DNA of 64,000 bases from the NCBI RefSeq assembly GCF_900100965.1, contig NZ_FMUJ01000003.1, positions 1 to 64,000 on the forward strand, written 5' to 3'. This DNA comes from Variovorax sp. EL159. GTDB taxonomy: Bacteria > Pseudomonadota > Gammaproteobacteria > Burkholderiales > Burkholderiaceae_C. A program made the translations under genes and the position numbers. Positions 43,990 to 53,686 of the stretch are shown in pieces. Position 1 is the stretch's first letter. Each line of letters begins with the position of its first letter. A model generated the notes under the pieces. The model was given only the letters and a program-made list of their open reading frames with translations, was not told the DNA's origin and did not search any database.

Positions 43990-44919
43990 TCAGGTTGGGC
44001 CGGAGCTTTTGCCAGTCTGGATCATGCGCATGGCCGAAGAGATCAGCGCTGCGGTCTCGGTCATGTTGCTCGGCACGATCAGCGTGGTCTTGGAGTCCGC
44101 GGCCACCTTGCCGTAGGCATCGACGGCGCGTTCGGCCACCTTGAGCTGCACGGCCTGCTCGCCGCCGGGCTGCCGGATGGCGGCAGCCACGCGTTCGATG
44201 GCGTCCGCCGTTGCGGTCGCCACGGCCGTGATGGCTGCGGCCTCGCCCTGGGCGTTGTTGATCTGGGCCTGCTTTTCACCCTCGGAGCGGGCGATGAACG
44301 CCTCGCGCTCGCCAGTGGCGATGTTGATCTGTTCCTGGCGGCGGCCTTCCGATGCGGCAATCAGCGCGCGCTTGCCGCGCTCGGCCGTGATCTGCGCCTG
44401 CATGGCCAGCAGGATTTCCTTGGGCGGCGTCAGGTCCTTGATTTCGTAGCGCAGCACCTTCACGCCCCAGTTGAGCGCGGCTTCGTCGATGGCGGCCACC
44501 ACCTGGGCGTTGATGACGTCGCGTTCCTCGAAGGTCTTGTCGAGTTCCAGCTTGCCGATCACGCTGCGCAGCGAGGTCTGTGCGAGCTGCGTCACGGCCA
44601 CGATGTAGTTCGACGAGCCATAGCTCGCGCGCATCGGGTCGGTCACCTGGAAGTACAGGATGCCGTCGACCTGCAGCTGCGTGTTGTCGCGCGTGATGCA
44701 GATCTGGCTCGGCACGTCGAGCGGGATTTCCTTCAGGCTGTGCTTGTAAGCCACCCGGTCGATGAACGGGATCAGGAAGTTCGGCCCGGGCGTCATGGTG
44801 CCGTGGTACTTGCCCAGGCGCTCGCGCACCCAGGCGTTCTGCTGCGGCACGAACTTGACCGACTGGCTGATGAAGATGATCGCGATGACCAGGATGATGA
44901 GAGGTACGGAAAATTCCAT
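43990..44919 (-). CDS. qmcA: SPFH/band-7 membrane protein (QmcA/paraslipin type)
   Basis: A 309-residue protein with one N-terminal membrane helix (VPLIILVIAIIFISQSV). An SPFH domain follows, with VPQQNAWVRERLGKYHGTMT, TRDNTQLQVDGILYFQVTDP and KTFEERDVINAQVVAAIDEA. The C-terminal half is Ala/Glu/Gln-rich and coiled-coil-like. Such proteins form membrane microdomain scaffolds. It pairs with an NfeD-family gene directly upstream, the standard QmcA/stomatin-NfeD arrangement. Confidence 0.92.
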   Translation of the reverse strand: MEFSVPLIILVIAIIFISQSVKFVPQQNAWVRERLGKYHGTMTPGPNFLIPFIDRVAYKHSLKEIPLDVPSQICITRDNTQLQVDGILYFQVTDPMRASYGSSNYIVAVTQLAQTSLRSVIGKLELDKTFEERDVINAQVVAAIDEAALNWGVKVLRYEIKDLTPPKEILLAMQAQITAERGKRALIAASEGRRQEQINIATGEREAFIARSEGEKQAQINNAQGEAAAITAVATATADAIERVAAAIRQPGGEQAVQLKVAERAVDAYGKVAADSKTTLIVPSNMTETAALISSAMRMIQTGKSSGPT

Positions 44920-44955
44920 GGTGCGCTTCCTTTTCGGGTTCTGTGTTCTGACTGA

Positions 44956-45381
44956 CTAGACCTTGTCGACGACAAGACGGGAGCCAATGATCTCGACCAC
45001 GCGATGCTCGCCGGTCGAGGGTGCGCGGCCCGCACGCGGCACCACGGTCCATTGCGCGCCGCGATAGCGCACGGTGGCGGTGCCGTCGGGGTTCCACGCG
45101 TCGACGAAGACGCTTTCGCCGATGTCGAGGTTCACGTCGCGGTTCGTGCCTGTCGGCGGTGCCGGTGGGCGCTTGCGCTGGATCGAATACCAGACCAGCA
45201 CGGCGCCCACGCCGATGACCGCCGCCACCAGCAATTGCGTGACGGTGCCAAAACCCAGGTGCGCCGCGATGGCCGCGGCGGCAAAGCCAGCGGCCAGCAG
45301 CAACAGGTAGACCGTGCCGGACAGCAGCTCGACCACGATGGCGGCGCCTGCTATCAGCCACCAGACGGTGGAATTCGCCAT
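44956..45381 (-). CDS. NfeD-family membrane protein (short form)
   Basis: A 141-residue protein with two or three N-terminal hydrophobic segments (VWWLIAGAAIVVELLSGTVY and the following Ala/Val-rich helices). A C-terminal OB-fold domain has GESVFVDAWNPDGTATVRYR and HRVVEIIGSRLVV. It is the partner of the SPFH protein encoded 36 bp downstream. The short form lacks the serine-protease part of long NfeD proteins. Confidence 0.9.
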   Translation of the reverse strand: MANSTVWWLIAGAAIVVELLSGTVYLLLLAAGFAAAAIAAHLGFGTVTQLLVAAVIGVGAVLVWYSIQRKRPPAPPTGTNRDVNLDIGESVFVDAWNPDGTATVRYRGAQWTVVPRAGRAPSTGEHRVVEIIGSRLVVDKV

Positions 45382-45595
45382 GACAACTCCTCTTTATGCT
45401 TGTTCGATCCGCGCCATTCTGAGGCATAGCGTTTCATGCGCTTGTGTTACGTAGGGGTACTTTCCCTGCGGAAGTGGCTCTTGCCGCCATGGCTCGAATG
45501 TCTTGCTGCAGGCTGACCAGATTCTTCATCTGAATTCCGTACACTTCGCGCCTCGCCTCATTGCCTCGCCTTACTGCCTGTCCGGAGCCCCGCTC

Positions 45596-47893
45596 ATGAA
45601 ATTCCGCTTTCCCATCGTCATCATCGAAGAGGACTTCCGCTACGAAAACACTTCGGGCCTCGGCATCCGCGCGCTCGCGCAAGCCTTCGAAAGCGAGGGC
45701 TTCGAGGTGCTGGGCGTCACGAGCTACGGCGACCTGAGCCAATTCGCGCAGCAGCAAAGCCGCGCCAGCGCGTTCATCCTGTCGATCGACGACGAGGAGT
45801 TCACGGTCGGCCCCGACCTCGACCCCGCCGTGCTGAGCCTGCGCAACTTCATCGGCGAAGTGCGGCGCAAGAACGCCGACGTGCCGATCTACATCTACGG
45901 CGAAACCAAGACCTCGCGCCACATCCCGAACGACATCCTGCGGGAGCTGCATGGCTTCATCCACATGTTCGAGGACACGCCCGAGTTCGTGGCGCGCCAC
46001 ATCATCCGCGAGGCCAAGGCCTACCTCGAAGGCGTGCAGCCGCCGTTCTTCAAGGCGCTGATCGATTACGCCGAGGACGGTTCGTACTCGTGGCACTGCC
46101 CGGGCCACTCGGGCGGCGTGGCGTTCCTCAAGAGCCCGGTGGGCCAGATGTTCCACCAGTTCTTCGGCGAGAACATGCTGCGCGCCGACGTCTGCAACGC
46201 CGTGGAAGAACTCGGCCAGTTGCTCGACCACACCGGCCCCGTGGCGGCCAGCGAACGCAATGCGGCGCGCATCTTCAATGCCGACCACTGCTTCTTCGTG
46301 ACCAACGGCACCAGCACCAGCAACAAGATGGTGTGGCACCACACGGTGGCGCCCGACGACGTGGTCGTGGTCGACCGCAACTGCCACAAGTCGATCCTGC
46401 ACGCGATCATCATGACCGGCGCGATCCCGGTGTTCATGAAGCCCACGCGCAACCACTTCGGCATCATCGGCCCGATTCCGAAGAGCGAGTTCGAGCAGAG
46501 CGCCATCAAGGCCAAGATCAAGGCCAATCCGCTGCTGGCCGACGTGGACCCGAACAAGGTCAAGCCGCGCGTGATGACGCTCACCCAGTCGACCTACGAC
46601 GGCGTGATCTACAACACCGAGACCATCAAGAACATGCTCGACGGCTACGTCGACACGCTGCACTTCGACGAGGCCTGGCTGCCGCACGCCGCCTTCCACC
46701 CGTTCTATGGCGCCTACCACGCGATGGGCAAGCGCCGCGTGCGGCCGAAGGAATCGCTGGTGTTCGCCACGCAATCCACCCACAAGCTGCTGGCCGGCAT
46801 CAGCCAGGCCAGCCACGTGCTGGTGCAGGATTCGCAGAACCGTCAGCTCGACCGCGACCTCTTCAACGAGGCCTACCTGATGCACTCGTCCACGAGCCCG
46901 CAGTACGCGATCATCGCGAGCTGCGACGTGGCCGCCGCCATGATGGAGCCGCCCGGCGGCACCGCGCTGGTGGAAGAAAGCATTCTTGAAGCGCTCGACT
47001 TCCGCCGCGCCATGCGCAAGGTCGAGGAAGAGTTCGGCAAGGACGAGTGGTGGTTCAAGGTCTGGGGCCCCGAGAAGCTCGTCGACGAAGGCATCGGCCG
47101 TGCCGAAGACTGGATCATGCACGGCGAGAAGAATCGCCAGCCGAAGAGCAAGAAGTCGCCGCGCAACTGGCACGGCTTCGGTGAACTGGCCGACGGCTTC
47201 AACATGCTCGACCCGATCAAGTCGACCATCGTCACGCCGGGCCTGGACCTCGAAGGCAACTTCGCCGAGACCGGCATTCCCGCGAGCGTGGTGACCAAGT
47301 TCCTCGCCGAGCACGGCGTGATCGTCGAGAAGACGGGCCTGTACAGCTTCTTCATCATGTTCACCATCGGCATCACCAAGGGCCGATGGAACACGCTGCT
47401 GACTGCGCTGCAGCAGTTCAAGGACGACTACGCGCGCAACCAGCCGATGTGGCGCATCCTGCCGGAGTTCTGCCAGCAGCACCCGGGCTACGAACGCCTG
47501 GGCCTGCGCGACCTGTGCCAGCACATCCACCAGCTGTATGCGCGCTACGACGTGGCCCGCCTCACGACCGAGATGTACCTGAGCGACCTCACGCCGGCCA
47601 TGAAGCCCAGCGACGCCTTCGCCCACATCGCGCACCGTAAGACCGAGCGCGTGGAGATCGACGAACTCGAAGGCCGCATCACCACCAGCCTGATCACGCC
47701 GTACCCACCGGGCATTCCGCTTCTGATTCCGGGCGAGGTGTTCAACAAGAAGATCGTCGACTACCTCAAGTTCTCGCGCGAGTTCAACACCCAGTGCCCG
47801 GGCTTCGAGACCGACATCCATGGTCTGGTGGCGCGCATCGACGAGACGGGCAAGAAGCGTTACTACGCGGATTGCGTTCGCAAGGCCAGCTGA
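45596..47893 (+). CDS. Orn/Lys/Arg decarboxylase (AdiA/LdcC-like, fold-type I PLP)
   Basis: A 765-residue enzyme. Residues 1-130 form the N-terminal wing, a receiver-like domain. The PLP domain has WHCPGHSGGVAFLKSP, LHFDEAWLPHA and the PLP-lysine motif QSTHKLLAGISQAS; a C-terminal domain follows. The STHKLL-SQAS form is closer to arginine and lysine decarboxylases than to ornithine decarboxylases (SVHKQQ), so arginine or lysine is the likelier substrate; the sequence does not settle it. Start MKFRFPIVII matches the wing domain; an earlier in-frame start at 45503 adds no family sequence. It is a single-gene unit ended by a terminator. Confidence 0.9.
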   Translation: MKFRFPIVIIEEDFRYENTSGLGIRALAQAFESEGFEVLGVTSYGDLSQFAQQQSRASAFILSIDDEEFTVGPDLDPAVLSLRNFIGEVRRKNADVPIYIYGETKTSRHIPNDILRELHGFIHMFEDTPEFVARHIIREAKAYLEGVQPPFFKALIDYAEDGSYSWHCPGHSGGVAFLKSPVGQMFHQFFGENMLRADVCNAVEELGQLLDHTGPVAASERNAARIFNADHCFFVTNGTSTSNKMVWHHTVAPDDVVVVDRNCHKSILHAIIMTGAIPVFMKPTRNHFGIIGPIPKSEFEQSAIKAKIKANPLLADVDPNKVKPRVMTLTQSTYDGVIYNTETIKNMLDGYVDTLHFDEAWLPHAAFHPFYGAYHAMGKRRVRPKESLVFATQSTHKLLAGISQASHVLVQDSQNRQLDRDLFNEAYLMHSSTSPQYAIIASCDVAAAMMEPPGGTALVEESILEALDFRRAMRKVEEEFGKDEWWFKVWGPEKLVDEGIGRAEDWIMHGEKNRQPKSKKSPRNWHGFGELADGFNMLDPIKSTIVTPGLDLEGNFAETGIPASVVTKFLAEHGVIVEKTGLYSFFIMFTIGITKGRWNTLLTALQQFKDDYARNQPMWRILPEFCQQHPGYERLGLRDLCQHIHQLYARYDVARLTTEMYLSDLTPAMKPSDAFAHIAHRKTERVEIDELEGRITTSLITPYPPGIPLLIPGEVFNKKIVDYLKFSREFNTQCPGFETDIHGLVARIDETGKKRYYADCVRKAS

Positions 47894-47914
47894 CAGCTGA
47901 CGGCTGCAATCGAG

Positions 47915-47942
47915 AAAGGGGCGCCGCAGCGGCGCCCCTTTT
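47915..47942 (+). terminator. Intrinsic terminator after the decarboxylase gene
   Basis: GGGGCGCCGC (47918-47927) and GCGGCGCCCC (47929-47938) form a GC-rich hairpin, flanked by A3 and T4. It also faces the convergent ligase gene. Confidence 0.88.
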
Positions 47943-47952
47943 GTTTTCTTCT

Positions 47953-48807
47953 TCAGGAACGCGGAGCGTCTTCTCGAATCCGCATGAAGCGCGCGAAGCG
48001 GGGCAGGCCGCTCGGGTTCAGGCCGTTGTAGCGGTAAGTGACCCAGCTGCCGATCGGCGGCGGGTTTTCGCGCTCGGCGTCGGTCAGGCCGCTGCCGAGC
48101 TTGAAGCGCTTGCCCTCGGGCGTTTCGACCACCAGCGCGCCGAGCCGGCCGCTGTGCTTGCCTTTGCCGGGCACATGCTCTACGACGCGTGCCTCGGCAT
48201 CGTCGAAGGGCTTGACCTTCAGCAGGTCGTTGTTGCGTCCACCCAGGTAGAGCGAGCTGCCGCGATGCAGCATCAGGCCTTCGCCGCCCATCTTCACGGT
48301 CTTGTCGAGCAGAGCCTGCAGTTCCTCGTGCGTGGTCGCGCGCTGTTGTGGAACGGGCACGATCCAGGGCGCATCGGTGATGGGCAACAGCTTGCGCAGG
48401 GCCGCCAGTCGGGTGGTGAAGTCGCCGCCTTGTGATGGCAGGTCGAACACCATGAAGCGCATCTCGCGCCAGGCGACGTCGTTCGGCGTCTGGCTGCGCA
48501 CGGTCGATACCGCGTGAGAGAAACGGCCGCGGCCCGCCCACAGTTCGCCGTCCATGGGCTGCCGGGGAAGCGGGGCGGTGAACCACGCTGGCGCCACGAC
48601 CTTTTCGCCGCCGCGCGTCCATAGCTGCTTGCCATCCCAGTAGCCGCGCACGCCATCGAATTTTTCGCTGACCCAGTAGTCGTTCAGCGACATGCCGCGA
48701 CGGTAGACCTCGGCGAGCATCAGCGAGGGCGCGGCGTCGCGCGCGAACGCGCCGCGCGCCAGTGACACGCCGAGGCCGGCCAGCAGAAGGGTGCGTCGAT
48801 TCAGCAC
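47953..48807 (-). CDS. Exported ATP-dependent DNA ligase (LigE type)
   Basis: A 284-residue minimal ATP-dependent ligase. An N-terminal signal MLNRRTLLLAGLGVSLARGA has a twin Arg and resembles a Tat signal. The nucleotidyltransferase domain has motif I SEKFDGVRGYWDG with Lys49 as AMP acceptor, MDGELW, FMVFDL, MGGEGLMLHR and LLKVKPF (motif V). An OB domain follows, ending RYNGLNPSGLPRFARF. LigE proteins are periplasmic ligases of naturally competent proteobacteria and are thought to act on incoming or extracellular DNA. The gene stands alone, convergent with the decarboxylase. Confidence 0.88.
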   Translation of the reverse strand: MLNRRTLLLAGLGVSLARGAFARDAAPSLMLAEVYRRGMSLNDYWVSEKFDGVRGYWDGKQLWTRGGEKVVAPAWFTAPLPRQPMDGELWAGRGRFSHAVSTVRSQTPNDVAWREMRFMVFDLPSQGGDFTTRLAALRKLLPITDAPWIVPVPQQRATTHEELQALLDKTVKMGGEGLMLHRGSSLYLGGRNNDLLKVKPFDDAEARVVEHVPGKGKHSGRLGALVVETPEGKRFKLGSGLTDAERENPPPIGSWVTYRYNGLNPSGLPRFARFMRIREDAPRS

Positions 48808-48874
48808 GATGCTATGAAATAAAGAGCGAAAAACGGCCGCAGGGCGGCCGCTTCAAGCCAGTTGGGCTCGGCGC

Positions 48875-49657
48875 TTATTCCGCCATGCCCCCGACGACGT
48901 TGCTGAAGCCGCCGTCCACGTAGGTGATCTCTGCTGTCACACCGCTGGCCAGGTCGCTCAGCAGGAAGGCGGCCACATTGCCAACTTCCTCGATCGTCAC
49001 ATTGCGGCGGATCGGTGAGGCGTCGGCCACGGCGGCCAGCATCTTGCCGAAGCCCTTGATGCCGCTGGCCGCCAGCGTCTTGATCGGGCCGGCGCTGATG
49101 CCATTCACGCGCATGCCCTTCGGGCCGAGCGAGGAGGCGGTGTAGCGCACCGAGGCTTCGAGCGAAGCCTTGGCCAGGCCCATCGTGTTGTAGTTGGGCA
49201 GCGCGCGTTCGGCGCCCAGGTAGGTCAGCGTGAGCAGGGCCGACTTGTCGTTGAGGTAGGGCAGGGCCGCCTTGGCCATGGCCGGAAAGCTGTACGCGCT
49301 GATGTCGTGCGCGACCTTGAAGCCCTCGCGCGAGAGGCCTTCGAGGAAGTCGCCCGCGATGGCTTCGCGCGGTGCGAAGCCAATGCTGTGAACGAAGCCG
49401 TCGAACTTCGGCCAGGCCTGGGCGAGATCGGCGAAGAGCTTGTCGATCTGCGCGTCGTCGCTCACGTCGCAGTCGAAAATCAGCTTCGAGCCGAAGTCTG
49501 CGGCATATTCGGTGATACGGTCCTTGAATCGTTCGCCGACATAACTGAAGGCGAGCTCGGCGCCCTGCTCATGGCAGGCCTTGGCAATGCCATAAGCAAT
49601 GGAGCGATTGCTCAACACACCGGTGATCAACAGTTTTTTGCCGGAAAGAAAGCCCAT
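48875..49657 (-). CDS. fabI: Enoyl-[acyl-carrier-protein] reductase (NADH)
   Basis: A 260-residue short-chain dehydrogenase. N-terminal [20 protein letters not shown] is the FabI cofactor motif, followed by [16 protein letters not shown]. The catalytic Tyr-x6-Lys is [15 protein letters not shown], and [11 protein letters not shown] comes next. It reduces trans-2-enoyl-ACP in fatty-acid elongation. Start 49657 has an AAGGCAAC ribosome binding site. It is divergent from the peptide-transport operon by 37 bp. Confidence 0.96.
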   Translation of the reverse strand: MGFLSGKKLLITGVLSNRSIAYGIAKACHEQGAELAFSYVGERFKDRITEYAADFGSKLIFDCDVSDDAQIDKLFADLAQAWPKFDGFVHSIGFAPREAIAGDFLEGLSREGFKVAHDISAYSFPAMAKAALPYLNDKSALLTLTYLGAERALPNYNTMGLAKASLEASVRYTASSLGPKGMRVNGISAGPIKTLAASGIKGFGKMLAAVADASPIRRNVTIEEVGNVAAFLLSDLASGVTAEITYVDGGFSNVVGGMAE

Positions 49658-49694
49658 GAAGTTGCCTTGTGAAAATCTTGGGCAGAATTCTCGC

Positions 49695-51518
49695 ATGCGG
49701 TTTCTCTGGGTCGGGTGGTTGTTGGTGTGCGCGTTCCCCGCGTGGGCCGCGCATGGATATGCACTTTGGGACGACCTGAAGTACGCGCAGGGCTTCAAGT
49801 CCTTCGATTACGTCAACCCCGACGCGCCCAAGGGCGGCGAACTGCGGCTGGTGAGCAATCTGCGCTATTCGACCTTCGACAAGTACAACCCATTCACCCT
49901 CAAGGGTTCACCGCCGGCCTATCTGCAGCAACTGCTCTTTGAAACGCTGCTGAGCGCGTCGCTCGACGAGACCGCCTCTGCATATGGATTGCTGGCCGAG
50001 GACGTGGAGGTTGCGCCAGACCGGCTGAGCGTGGTGTTTCGCCTGCGCCAGGAAGCCCGCTTTCACGACGGCACACCGGTGGAGGCGGCCGATGTGAAAT
50101 ACACGGTCGATACGCTGCGCAGTCCGCAGGCGATGCCGCAGTTCGCGACCTTGCTGCAGGAGGTGCGCGACGTACAGGTTCTGGACCGGCTGACGGTGCG
50201 TTTCCGCTTCAAGCGCCCCGACCGTGAGCTCCCGTTGACTGTGGGCACCCTTGTGCCGGTGTTCAGCCGGCATTGGGGCATGAAGGACGGCAAGGCCAAG
50301 CCGTTCGACCAGATCGTGACCGACACGCCGATCGGCAGCGGCCCCTATCGTATTGGCCCGGTGATTTTTGGGCGTGACATCACCTATGTACGCGATCCGA
50401 ACTACTGGGGACGTGAGCTCAATGTGCGACGTGGGACCGCGAACTTCGAGCGGATCACCGTCAAGATCTACCGGGACAACACGGCCAGGCTCGAAGCCCT
50501 GAAGGCTGGCGAGTTCGATTTCATGAGTTTCTATTCGGCCGGCGATTGGGCTCGCCGTGTGAATGGACGGCGTTTCGACAGCGGGCAATTGGTCAAGCAG
50601 GAGTTTCCGCACCGCCATCCGTCTGGATACCAGAGTTATGTTCTCAACACGCGCCGCCCCTTGCTCAAGGATGTCCGGGTGCGCGAGGCCCTGGGGCTGG
50701 CACTGGACTACGACTGGATGAACCGGCAACTGTTCTACCGGGGATACCCACGCGTGCACGACCTGTTCGGCAATACGCAGTGCGAGGCGACAGGACTGCC
50801 GTCGGCACAAGAAAACGCCCTGCTGGAGCGCTGGCGCGGCAAGGTGCCAGACGCCGTGTTCGGGCCCATGTACACACCGCCCGCCACAGAAGGCGAAGGC
50901 CGGTCGCTTCGAGACAACCTGCGCCGAGCGCGCGACCTGCTGCACGAAGCCGGCTGGGACTATCGCGATGGTGCTCTGCGCAATGCGCAGGGCCAGCCGA
51001 TGGTGCTGAGTTACCTCGATAGCCGAGAGGGAGGCATACGGACCGTCTCGCCGTGGATACGCAATCTCGAAAAACTGGGCATCCGGTTGAATTTCAATGC
51101 GGTGGACTACGCGCTGTACCAGCAGCGAATGGACCAGTTCGACTTCGACATCGTCACCATCAACTTCCAGGGCACCCACAACCCGGGCCAGGAAATGATG
51201 GAGATTTTCGGCAGCAAGGCCGCGGACACCGAGGGCTCGGGAAATTTCACCGGGGTCAAGAGTCCCGCGGTGGACGATCTGCTCGGGCGCATCGTGGGTG
51301 CAACCTCGAAGGAGGAACTGTTGCCCGCCTGCCGCGCGCTCGACCGCGTCATCATGCACAGCCACCTGTTGATCCCGCAATGGACGCTGACGTCGCACCG
51401 CATCGTCTACGACGCATGGCGCACGGCGCATCACGATCCCATGCCGCCCTATGCGCTCGCCGAAGAGTGGGCCATGCTCACATGGTGGCGCGGTCCGGGC
51501 GAGGTGGGTGGACGGTGA
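49695..51518 (+). CDS. yejA: Oligopeptide ABC transporter substrate-binding protein (YejA type)
   Basis: A 607-residue protein with a signal peptide ending AWAA near residue 19. An SBP_bac_5 fold follows, with [49 protein letters not shown] and [13 protein letters not shown]. It captures peptides in the periplasm. It heads a four-gene set with yejB, yejE and yejF and so encodes the receptor. Its start lies only 37 bp from the fabI start. Confidence 0.92.
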   Translation: MRFLWVGWLLVCAFPAWAAHGYALWDDLKYAQGFKSFDYVNPDAPKGGELRLVSNLRYSTFDKYNPFTLKGSPPAYLQQLLFETLLSASLDETASAYGLLAEDVEVAPDRLSVVFRLRQEARFHDGTPVEAADVKYTVDTLRSPQAMPQFATLLQEVRDVQVLDRLTVRFRFKRPDRELPLTVGTLVPVFSRHWGMKDGKAKPFDQIVTDTPIGSGPYRIGPVIFGRDITYVRDPNYWGRELNVRRGTANFERITVKIYRDNTARLEALKAGEFDFMSFYSAGDWARRVNGRRFDSGQLVKQEFPHRHPSGYQSYVLNTRRPLLKDVRVREALGLALDYDWMNRQLFYRGYPRVHDLFGNTQCEATGLPSAQENALLERWRGKVPDAVFGPMYTPPATEGEGRSLRDNLRRARDLLHEAGWDYRDGALRNAQGQPMVLSYLDSREGGIRTVSPWIRNLEKLGIRLNFNAVDYALYQQRMDQFDFDIVTINFQGTHNPGQEMMEIFGSKAADTEGSGNFTGVKSPAVDDLLGRIVGATSKEELLPACRALDRVIMHSHLLIPQWTLTSHRIVYDAWRTAHHDPMPPYALAEEWAMLTWWRGPGEVGGR

Positions 51519-51579
51519 AGATGCACTTCACCAAGGCTAACGGCGCGGGTACCGCAGCGTCAGGCATGGAGCATTTTCT

Positions 51580-52611
51580 ATGAGCGGCTACATCCTGCGC
51601 CGGCTGCTGCTGATGATTCCCACGTTGCTGGGCGTCATCATCATCACCTTCGGCGTCATCCAGTTTGTGCCTGGAGGGCCTGTCCAGCAATACCTGATCG
51701 AGTCTCGCGTGGCTGCGGGCGGCTCGGGTGCCGATTCGGGTGGAGGCACCTACCGCGGCGGGCAGGGCGTGGACCCCAAACGGCTGGAGGAGATCAAGGC
51801 GCTGTATGGCTTTGACAAGCCACCGCTCGAGAGGCTCACCCAGATGCTGAGTCGGTTTGCACGCTTCGATCTTGGCCAAAGTTTCTTTCAGAACAAGAGC
51901 GTATGGGCGCTGATCGTTGAAAAGCTGCCGGTGTCGCTGAGCCTGGGTCTGTGGACCTTTTTCATCAGCTACGCGATTGCGGTGCCGCTTGGCGTGGCGA
52001 AGGCTGTGCGCGCGGGCTCCCGCTTCGACCTCTGGACGTCGGTGTTCGTCTTGGTCGGCTATGCGATTCCGGGTTTTGTGCTCGGCGTCGCGCTCTTGGT
52101 GATCTTCGGTGGGCAGCTGCAGTGGTTTCCATTGCGCGGGCTCACATCATCGAACTGGGATGAGCTCAGCTGGGGCGCACGCATCGTCGACTACCTCTGG
52201 CACATCACGTTGCCGGTGACTGCCATGGTGCTCGGCAGCTTTGCGATCACCGCGATCCTTACCAAGAACTCCTTCCTCGAGGAGATCCGCAAGCAGTACG
52301 TGCTGACGGCGCGTGCCAAGGGGCTCAAGGACCGCCAGGTGCTGTGGAAGCACGTGTTTCGCAACGCGCTGATTCCGATCGTCACGGGTTTTCCTGCGGC
52401 CTTCATCGGGGCTTTTTTCACCGGTTCACTGCTGATCGAAACGCTGTTCTCGCTCGATGGGCTGGGCCTGCTGAGTTATGAAAGCGTGATCCGGCGCGAC
52501 TATCCCGTGGTGCTGGGCACGCTCTATTTCTTCACGCTGATCGGCCTGCTGACCAAGCTGATCAGCGACCTCTGCTACGTCTGGGTGGATCCACGTGTCA
52601 AGTTTGACTGA
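51580..52611 (+). CDS. yejB: Peptide ABC transporter permease YejB
   Basis: A 343-residue permease beginning MSGYILRRLLLMIPTLLGVI, typical of the DppB/YejB group. It has six membrane helices, the extra periplasmic region after helix 1 found in YejB (YRGGQGVDPKRLEEIKALYG) and the EAA loop VLTARAKGLKDRQVLWKHVF, which contacts the ATPase. It lies 61 bp after yejA. The product works with YejE. Confidence 0.94.
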   Translation: MSGYILRRLLLMIPTLLGVIIITFGVIQFVPGGPVQQYLIESRVAAGGSGADSGGGTYRGGQGVDPKRLEEIKALYGFDKPPLERLTQMLSRFARFDLGQSFFQNKSVWALIVEKLPVSLSLGLWTFFISYAIAVPLGVAKAVRAGSRFDLWTSVFVLVGYAIPGFVLGVALLVIFGGQLQWFPLRGLTSSNWDELSWGARIVDYLWHITLPVTAMVLGSFAITAILTKNSFLEEIRKQYVLTARAKGLKDRQVLWKHVFRNALIPIVTGFPAAFIGAFFTGSLLIETLFSLDGLGLLSYESVIRRDYPVVLGTLYFFTLIGLLTKLISDLCYVWVDPRVKFD

Positions 52612-52621
52612 CCCTCCCGCA

Positions 52622-53686
52622 ATGACCTCCGGCGGTCCTGAAGGGGGCAATGCGGTGCCTGTTTCCTTGTCCCCGGGGCGCCGTGCCTGGCGGCGCTTCC
52701 GGCGCAACAGGCTTGGCTTCTGGAGCTTGATGCTGTTCAGCGCGATGGTGTTGCTGAGCCTGGGCGCTGAACTGCTGTCCAACGACCGGCCATTGATCGT
52801 GCGCTACGAGGGGCGAACCTACTTCCCCGTGCTGCGTGAGTATCCCGAGACGGTGTTTGGCGGCGACTTTCAGACACCCACGGATTATCTTGACCCCTTC
52901 ATCGAGGCGCGCTTGCGGGAGAAGGGCAACTGGGCGCTGTATGCGCCCAACCGCTATGGCGCCAACACCATCAATTACTTCGCCAAGGACCCGGCACCGG
53001 GTCCGCCATCGTGGCAAAACTGGCTGGGTACAGATGACCGCGGCCGTGATCTCTTGGCGCAATTGATCTATGGGTTTCGCGTGAGCGTGCTGTTCGGCCT
53101 TGCTCTGGCCGCGATCGGCACGGTGCTGGGTGTGGTGGCAGGTGCCATCCAGGGTTATTTCGCTGGCAAGACCGACCTGCTGATGCAACGGGCGATCGAG
53201 ATATGGGGTTCGATGCCCGAGCTGTACCTGTTGATCATCTTCAGTGCAATCTTTGCGCCGAGTGTGGCGCTGCTGCTGATCATCCTGAGCTTGTTTGGTT
53301 GGATTGGCCTGGCCGATTACGTGCGCGCCGAATTCCTGCGCAACCGGCAGATGGACTACGTGCGCGCCGCCCGTGCACTCGGAGTGAGCAATCTGCAGAT
53401 CATGTGGCGCCATATCCTGCCGAACAGCATGGTCCCTGTTGTCACCTTTCTGCCTTTTCGGATCAGTGCGTCGATCCTGGCGCTGGCCTCGCTCGATTTT
53501 CTGGGGCTGGGCGTGCCGCCGGGCACGCCGTCTTTGGGGGAACTGCTCAGTCAGGGCAAGTCCAGCATCGACGCTTGGTGGATCTCGTTGGCTACCTTTG
53601 GCGTGCTCGTGCTCACCCTGGCATTGCTGACCTTCATGGGCGACGCGCTGCGCGACGCACTAGACCCCCGGAAGGCCGACAAGTGA
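52622..53686 (+). CDS. yejE: Peptide ABC transporter permease YejE
   Basis: A 354-residue permease from the ATG at 52622; a GTG at 52595 that overlaps yejB is also possible. An N-terminal RAWRRFRRNRLGFWSLMLF is followed by a large periplasmic region with the YejE stretch YFPVLREYPETVFGGDFQTP, then NWLGTDDRGRDLLAQLIYGF. The EAA loop is YVRAARALGVSNLQIMWRHI. The stop overlaps the yejF start (TGATG). Confidence 0.93.
   Translation: MTSGGPEGGNAVPVSLSPGRRAWRRFRRNRLGFWSLMLFSAMVLLSLGAELLSNDRPLIVRYEGRTYFPVLREYPETVFGGDFQTPTDYLDPFIEARLREKGNWALYAPNRYGANTINYFAKDPAPGPPSWQNWLGTDDRGRDLLAQLIYGFRVSVLFGLALAAIGTVLGVVAGAIQGYFAGKTDLLMQRAIEIWGSMPELYLLIIFSAIFAPSVALLLIILSLFGWIGLADYVRAEFLRNRQMDYVRAARALGVSNLQIMWRHILPNSMVPVVTFLPFRISASILALASLDFLGLGVPPGTPSLGELLSQGKSSIDAWWISLATFGVLVLTLALLTFMGDALRDALDPRKADK

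Noticed and set aside
45530..48622. Minus-strand frame of about 1000 codons covering the decarboxylase region
   Set aside because: Antisense shadow. The decarboxylase (plus) and LigE (minus, another frame) account for the coding potential.
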